Program-made: the position numbers and the translations under genes | The notes under the pieces: model-generated | Told to the model about the DNA's origin: nothing | The model's input: the letters and a program-made list of their open reading frames with translations, nothing else | Database searches by the model: none | DNA from: Anthopleura xanthogrammica | Taxonomy: Eukaryota > Cnidaria > Anthozoa > Actiniaria > Actiniidae | DNA length: 64,000 nt | Reading direction: 5' to 3' | NCBI GenBank assembly: GCA_964019055.1 | Contig: OZ025216.1 | Span: 496,001 to 560,000 of the forward strand | Shown: piece after piece, positions 57,627 to 64,000 of the stretch | How positions within the stretch are numbered: the first letter of the stretch is position 1 | How the letters are laid out: each line of letters begins with the position of its first letter

Positions 57627-60600
57627 TGTTTTGAGTGAAGAACAAGACACGTCAATAAATCCGCCAATATTACAACAACAGGATAGGGAAACGGCTCAAA
57701 ATGGCTCTGATGAAACAGAGGAGGTATTAATGAACATATGTTGGAGTTTTTGTGCGGTCTTTCTTTTAATTCTGATTTTTTTTAAAGGATTTAAATGTTG
57801 ATATTAACCTTGGTGAACTGGACTTAACATCACAAGATGAATATATCTTGGACGAAGTTGATGGTAAGGCAATGATCTTCTAGTTTATTGATCTAAAATA
57901 TACTTTCATCGTTTGTTTAGTGTATTTCTTATAGAAAAATTCAAGTCTAATGTCAAGATTTTTATGGAATATGTGAAACCCTATTTATTTATTGTCGTTC
58001 TTTATTTCATCTTTGCAGTTCATATTCAAGAAAACTTGGAGGATGAATTGGTCAAGGAAGCCTTGAAAGCTGTAAATACCGATTATAATTCTTGTTTGTT
58101 TGTTTGTTTGTGAGTTTGTGTGATTTCCAGTGCTTTCCTAGTTCATTTTTATAGAGGAGAGTTAGTTGTTCTTACCTGAATTATTGTTTTTATATGTTAG
58201 GGTGTAGATCTTCGTCAGTATTCTAAACAAATTGAATCAGATCTTCATGATGTAGAGAATGCATCAATCTCTGACTGTATCCTTCAAATGAGTTATTGTA
58301 CCATTATTGTTGTTGCTGTTGTTGTTGCTGTTGTTGTTGTTGTTGTACCAGAAATGTATGGTACTGACTTGCAGCCTGTACATGTTGCAACATGCTGTAA
58401 CATTAAAGATGGCCAATTACTACTTTTTTCATTGATATTTACTGATTGAGACAACAGACATGACATCAGCCAGAGTATCGTAAGGTACCTAACAATTTGT
58501 TTGATTGACAGCAGTGTATTGCCAAATTTCCAACTGTTGTCGTGATAATGTTTTGGTCCACTTCATCCAATCACAACATGGTATGTTGTATCATGTCCCA
58601 TTCATATGAGAGATGCTTTGTTTAGAATATTCTTAACCAATGGCTTAGACATCCAAGAGAGTAAGAATATCGCTAGTCTCCACAATCAAATTGCTTCATG
58701 TGATACCATATTGGAGGTGAGATTTTTAACTCATTATGATTCATGGCTGACTGATACATAGCATGATAATTAAATGTGACTTTCTTTTACCTTTTGTATT
58801 AGAGAATGGAAAAAATGCTGACAAATTTTCAGGTAACAAATCTTGATACCTTGAAAGGCTTTTCTCTTGTTTTTCTTTCTTTTGTGCTTGGGAACCCTGT
58901 GATAAAGGAGAGAGAGTAGGGAGAATGAACATTCATGCTCAGTCTCCCTATATCAGTCTCCCCTACTCACCACAGGTAGCCCACAAAGAATTAAACAGAG
59001 ATAATGTCTAATGGACTTCAAACAATTATTTGATAAACCAAGTCCCATTTAAACCACAACAAGCCCAAAGAGTTGAATGAGCAAGGAAAACATCATAGAC
59101 CCTAAAACTAACAGCTGTGGTTGCTGTTGTTGTGATTGCCATCTGTTTATTATTCAGTGGATTCCCATTATCTCAAACTTCTGCTGTTTCAAACTTGAGG
59201 CTGTGTCCCATGGACTTGAGATGCTACACATATAACTTGAAACTCAATAATGCAAACCCCATTATTTCAAACCTTTTCCCTGGTCCCCAGTAGGTTCAAG
59301 ATTACAGGACTATATCGTATTTTTTTCTCTATCCAAATAAAATCAGGTTCAACAGATTACATATTTACCTTGTGACTTTAACGTTACTTGTTTTCCAGGA
59401 AGATCTTGGTAGCATCAGTTCAGAGATCCAAACACTGCAGGAACAATCTCTGTCAATGAATATCAAGCTAAAAAACAGACAAGTAATATAACTTTGCCAA
59501 ATAAGACAGTGTAATATATTATAGAGGATATTACATGGGTACGAGGAGATACAAATTTTATCTTCAAGTGTTGAAAAGATCTCTCACGAGTGAGCGCAGT
59601 GAACGAGTTAGAGATTTTCAACACAAGAAGATAAAATTTGTATCTCCAAGTGCCCATGTAATATTCTGTTTATTATATAATTATCAATGAAAAAGAAAAG
59701 AAAGATTTTTCGAGCTTTTTTTTGCTATAAGAAGTAAGTAACCATAGTGATGATATTTTCACATGTGAAAATAACATGTTATCTTCACATGTGAAATTAT
59801 CAAATTTTTTAAATAGAGAAATATAGGTATTTCATTGATAATCATATATTATAAAATAACTTTGATATTACGTGCGCTCTGATTGGTCAAAAAGCCATGT
59901 TTTATGAGAGCATAATACATGCTCACGTCATTTTTTCTCTCTCTCGAAAAGTTAGTTATTTTATAAAAGCAATAAAAAACAGTTTTCCGTGTATTATACT
60001 CTGATAAAGACACTTGGGATGTGGAGAGAACACTCGAGAAGCTGGAAACCACTCTGCTACGCATCGTGGTTTCCTACGCTTCTCTCGTGTTCTCTCCACA
60101 TCCCGCGTGTCTTTATCAGAGTATAATACACGGAAAACTGTTTTTTATTCCTTAAATAAAGAATTATCTTATATTGACTTACTGGTGCACATAATATTAT
60201 ATTAACACAACTTTCACCTATTTCATTTCAAAAATGATTCTACTGTCATTTGGTATAGAATATAAGATTGTTTCAAAGAAATGTGTTGTGGAACTCATCT
60301 GTGAGTCATGTTTTGTTTTGCAGGCAATCAGAGGAGAATTAAGTCAGTTTATTGATGAAATGATGGTGACAGACTCAATGATCAGGTGAATTATTCTGTA
60401 TTTTTTATCAAACTCAGATTAAAATCACTGGCATTATAATCACTATTAAAATCATTATCAGCAACAGCATCAGCAAATTATTAGTAGCAGCAACAGTACC
60501 ATCATCATCATCATCAGCAGCAGCAGCAGCAGCAAGAATCACTATCATTATCATCATCAGCAGCAACAGCAAGAGCATCAGCAACTTTTTAATTAGCAGC

Positions 60601-63280
60601 AGAAATGGTACTATCAGCACCATCAGCATCAGCATTGTAAGCAGCAGCAGCAATAACAGATGCAGTAATTGGCATTTGTAGCAATGCCAGTATTATCAGC
60701 AACAGCATTATTATCAGTAACAGCAACATTATCAGTAGCATCAATAAAAACATCATTAACCATAAATATGGCATCAGTTGTAAGTATTTTATATTAACTT
60801 TTACCTGTATTTTCTCACCAGACACATTTGTGAAACACCAGTAACTGACCAAAGCTTCATAGAACAATTACATGAACTTCACCACAAGATTGATTTTGTC
60901 AAAGAACAGTCCTTTAAGAATGCCTTGTCTTGTAATGATGTTGGGGAAGTATTGGAGAAACTTAAAGTCAAGGTAATATTTGAGAATCAAGAATTGCATA
61001 ATGCTAGTGTACTTGCCTATCACCTCTTTGGTCTTGGGTTTGATTCCTAGACTTGGTATCACATGTGAGTAGTGTCTGTTAGATCTCTCCCTTGATTTGA
61101 GGGTTTTTCTCTGGCTCTATAGTTTTCCTCCATATCCAATACTTAACAAGCTAAATCCCAGTTCATTCTGTGAGTTTGCCGTGCCCTAACTTAGATCAGC
61201 CCTGAGAGTGTTTCAGGGTTCAATCTGTGAGTTAACCGTGCCCTGACTTTGATCAGCCCAGAGGTTGTTTCAGGGTTTGATCTGTGAGTTAATCATGCCC
61301 TAACTTAGATCAGCCCAGAGAGTGTTTCAGGGTTCAATCTGTGAGTTAGCCATGCCCTGACTTTGATCAGCCCAGTGGTTGTTTCAGGGTAACAATAAGA
61401 TTTGAAGGTTTCCAGGTCATAATAATGAGAGAGAATCTATGCACCATTGTTATCTTCTTTTCTTTTCCTCATGTTTTTTAATATTTAATGCAGCCTTTTA
61501 TATTCATTTTTGAATTTTAGGCTTATATGGTAAATAGATAAATAAATTGAGCATCCATGAACCACTCTGACACAATGTATTTCTTATTTTAACAGGCTGT
61601 GCAGAAAATCAGGGAATTTATTCTACAAAAGATTTACTCCTTTCGTCGACCAAATACCAATTACCAAGTACCACAGAATGCACTCCTGAAACACAGATAC
61701 TTTAATGAGTTCTTGTTGGCGCATCACAGACAAGTAGCCAGAGAAATCAAGGATGAATATATTGACACAATGAGCAAGATATACTTTTCTTACTTCAAAA
61801 GTTATATTTCAAAGTTAATGAAATTACAGGTAAGGGAAAAGTATTTGCGGGTAATTTTTAGTGGATTTTATGTTTATTTATTTATTTTTTACTTCTTTGT
61901 TTAGTATGAGGAAGTTGCTGATCGAGAAGATTTGATAGGAGTTGAAGATAATGCTAGGAAAGGTATACCTCTGTCATAATGTACCTCATGCCTCTGTCAT
62001 ACCTCTTTCTGAATCAAAGTTACTGGTCAAAATGATCAAAGCAAAAGATTTGACTGGACAAGTTCCAGTTCTGGCCAGACATTGTGTGATGATTGGCAAT
62101 TATTCTAAGACCTTTGGCATCATCATGGATCACCATCATCAATCAGCATCACCAAACCTATCATCATAACCATCGCTATCACCATCATCACTGTCATCAT
62201 CATCACAATAATCATCATTGCTACCATCACATTCTCATCCTCACCACTATGTATGTCTTAATTTTTTCAGGATTTTTCTCCTCCAAGCCAACACTCAAAA
62301 ACAGATCAACAATCTTCACTCTTGGTAACCGTGGTAATGTCTTGACAACTGAACTTGAAGAGCCAATCATTGTGCCTCATGCAGCACAAAAGAATGAAAA
62401 AAAGGTATGGACCAAAGCATAGATTACTATGTATCACTATGTACTACTCAACAACGTTATAATCAAATATACAGCACTACATGTATGTCTACTGAACCTT
62501 TTGAGGTTTTATGAATTTTTTATTCCAGCCTTGGTATCATGCTAGAATTGTAATATCTCAGACTTTTAGCTTAAGTTTTCCCCCAAATTTAGTATTGCTT
62601 GAATAATAATAATAATGATAATAATAATATAATAATTTATATCTTAAAAAGGCATATTCACAAAAAAATCTCAATGCTTTTTACAATAAAACTCATGAAA
62701 AATACTAAAAAAAAAAAGTGATAAATATAAAGAAAATATAAAAAAATATATATATATGGATATGGTGGTAAGTCACTTAAACAAAAATGTCTTTAATTTA
62801 GATTTAAAACTGTTTATTGAAGGAGAGTCTTTAAGCTTTGCAGGGAGAGCGTTCCAGAGCTTCGGTGCAACTACAGAGAAAGCACGATATCCATAGGTTT
62901 TTGTGTATGTGCGCGGAAACTCCAAGAGATTCTTTGTAGTAGACCTCAGACATCGAGTTGTAGAGTAATTGTTCAAGAGACAAGTTAGGTATTGAGGTGC
63001 AAGGCCATTACGTACTTTATAGAATATCCCCCCCCCCCCCCAAAAAAAAGCACAACTGATATGGTTAGAAACTTCCTATACAGCTAATGATATTTTAATA
63101 ATACAGTGACGTTTTTTTCTACAGTATTCATTTGAGAGCCTTTTTCGTAGCATGCATTTTGCCCTGTTGGATAACAGCTGTCGGGAATACCTATTTCTGT
63201 CAGACTTCTACATGGTGCAAGGGGGTCATGCTAAAGATTTGTTCACTCAAGTTCTTGGCAAAACACTATCATTGTTCTTG
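57619..63280 (+). CDS. VPS52: VPS52, GARP/EARP tethering complex subunit (3' part beyond window)
   Basis: Thirteen exons are visible: 57619-57723, 57788-57863, 58019-58071, 58201-58276, 58649-58716, 58803-58832, 59399-59482, 60324-60385, 60822-60972, 61596-61829, 61905-61962, 62271-62404 and 63125-63280. They are in frame and there is no stop before the edge. Signatures: LGELDLTSQDEYILDEVDVH, QENLEDELVKEALKAGVDLR, ESKNIASLHNQIASCDTILE, KIREFILQKIYSFRRPNTNY, QVPQNALLKHRYF, EEVADREDLIGVEDNARKGF and ALLDNSCREYLFLSDF, matching human VPS52 throughout. The N-terminal coiled coil binds the other GARP subunits. The complex tethers endosome-derived vesicles at the trans-Golgi. The C-terminal half is missing only because the window ends. 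Introns carry two strong foldbacks, SINEs and a LINE fragment. Confidence 0.96.
58350..58640. mobile_element. Diverged MITE in VPS52 intron 4
   Basis: Interior modules ATGTATGGTACTGACTTGCA and CATGCTGTAACATTAAAGAT resemble ATACGGTACTGACTTACAGC and CATGCCGTAACATCCAATGG of the element at 45537. The right end CCCATTCATATGAGAGATGC resembles its terminus. Confidence 0.5.
59524..59665. repeat. Foldback element with GAGTGAGCGCAGTGAACGAG loop
   Basis: Left arm GATATTACATGGGTACGAGG then AGATACAAATTTTATCTTC. The right arm GAAGATAAAATTTGTATCTC then CAAGTGCCCATGTAATAT is the inverse. The loop is like that at 15260. Confidence 0.8.
59971..60149. repeat. Foldback element, arms of about 85 bases
   Basis: AATAAAAAACAGTTTTCCGT, GTATTATACTCTGATAAAGA and GTGGAGAGAACACTCGAGAA on the left are each followed by their inverse on the right (TTCTCTCGTGTTCTCTCCAC, TCTTTATCAGAGTATAATAC, ACGGAAAACTGTTTTTTATT). 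Short loop around 60060. Confidence 0.88.
60440..60760. repeat. ATC/AGC trinucleotide-rich tract in VPS52 intron 8
   Basis: Imperfect CATCATCATCATCAGCAGCA, TTATCAGCAACAG and TCAGCAGCAACAGC runs. No coding sense. Confidence 0.8.
60995..61395 (+). mobile_element. SINE with four tandem copies of its 3' module
   Basis: Head ATGCTAGTGTACTTGCCTAT, B-box-like GGTTTGATTCC, body TCTCTCCCTTGATTTGAGGG. The 3' module of about 62 bases (CTGTGAGTTAGCCATGCCCT, GACTTTGATCAGCCCAGAGG, TTGTTTCAGGGT) follows in four successive copies from about 61160 to 61391. Confidence 0.8.
62595..62760. repeat. AT-rich simple sequence
   Basis: AATAATAATAATGATAATAA, poly-A and TATATATATATGG stretches next to the LINE fragment; may be its degenerate 3' tail. 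Confidence 0.6.
62773..63030 (-). pseudogene. 3' fragment of a non-LTR retrotransposon (reverse transcriptase C-terminus)
   Basis: The minus frame reads FYKVRNGLAPQYLTCLL, then NYSTTRCLRSTTKNLLEFPR, TYGYRAFSVVAPKLWNALPA and SFKSKLKTFLFK, then stop. The pattern NGLAP.YL, RSFS..APK.WN.LP and FK..LKT.LF is the C-terminus of CR1/L2-like LINE ORF2. Only about 85 codons remain, bounded on the 5' side by a poly-C/poly-A tract. Lies in a VPS52 intron. Confidence 0.85.
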
Positions 63281-63364
63281 GTAAGTGATTCCTGTTATAA
63301 ACTTTGATTCATTGGGATATGGATGGGGTTGGAATGGCAACAAGAGCTGTATCAGAGAATCAAG

Positions 63365-63905
<541 letters not shown>

Positions 63906-64000
63906 GTTAAACTAATTAGTTGATATGAGACATTACGAGGTAATGAATGCAAGAGAAAGAATGAATGGTTTGATATATTAGAGATTAGAAAAGAAAGTTT

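Noticed and set aside
60414..60867. Leu/Met-rich minus frames
   Set aside because: Translation of the ATC/AGC repeat in a VPS52 intron.

Overview
The window is intron-rich metazoan nuclear DNA. It is moderately AT-rich, with GT-AG introns, ER-retention (KDEL) and snoRNA logic, tRNA-derived SINEs and many miniature inverted-repeat elements. The proteins are close to human orthologues and keep many conserved splice positions. This suits a slowly evolving invertebrate animal, plausibly a cnidarian or another early-branching lineage. I cannot name the species from sequence alone.

Layout. 1-2950 (-): GEMIN4-like gene, 3' part off the left edge. 3469-4332 (-) MED22 and 4464-7144 (+) RPL7A, head to head as in the vertebrate surfeit locus. 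About 8255-10730 (-): a spliced transcript with no consistent reading frame and eight box C/D snoRNA candidates in its introns. Their guides match those of human GAS5 (SNORD74, 76, 44/77, 79, 80) plus SNORD24, so it reads as a GAS5-type host gene. 11435-14552 (+): BiP/HSPA5 with two ER-stress elements upstream. 16481-24428 (-): COP1 E3 ligase, divergent from 24866-28364 (+) WDR5. 29417-31429 (+): DUSP12, tail to tail with a VWA-like unknown gene at 31663-33362 (-). 34343-37326 (-): C6orf136-like gene, divergent from 37479-49045 (+) ATP13A1. 50215-56807 (-): Niban family gene. 57619-63280 (+): VPS52, 3' part off the right edge.

Several gene pairs share short divergent promoters (MED22/RPL7A, COP1/WDR5, C6orf136-like/ATP13A1, Niban/VPS52). 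They carry YY1/TISU, NRF1, CRE or E2F-like motifs typical of housekeeping genes. Most of the genes handle protein production and quality control: ribosome, Mediator, snoRNP, ER chaperone, ER P5A-ATPase, ubiquitin ligase and retrograde tethering.

The most interesting points are the GAS5-like snoRNA host and the gene content as a set. The human orthologues fall, as I recall, almost entirely on 1q23-25, 6p21, 9q33-34 and 19p13, the four MHC paralogon regions, so the window resembles a piece of the pre-duplication proto-MHC linkage group. Introns are packed with SINEs, foldback elements, a near-perfect 106-bp-arm palindrome, minisatellites and one LINE 3' fragment. Exon edges were placed by eye and may be off by a base in places; start and stop positions are firmer.
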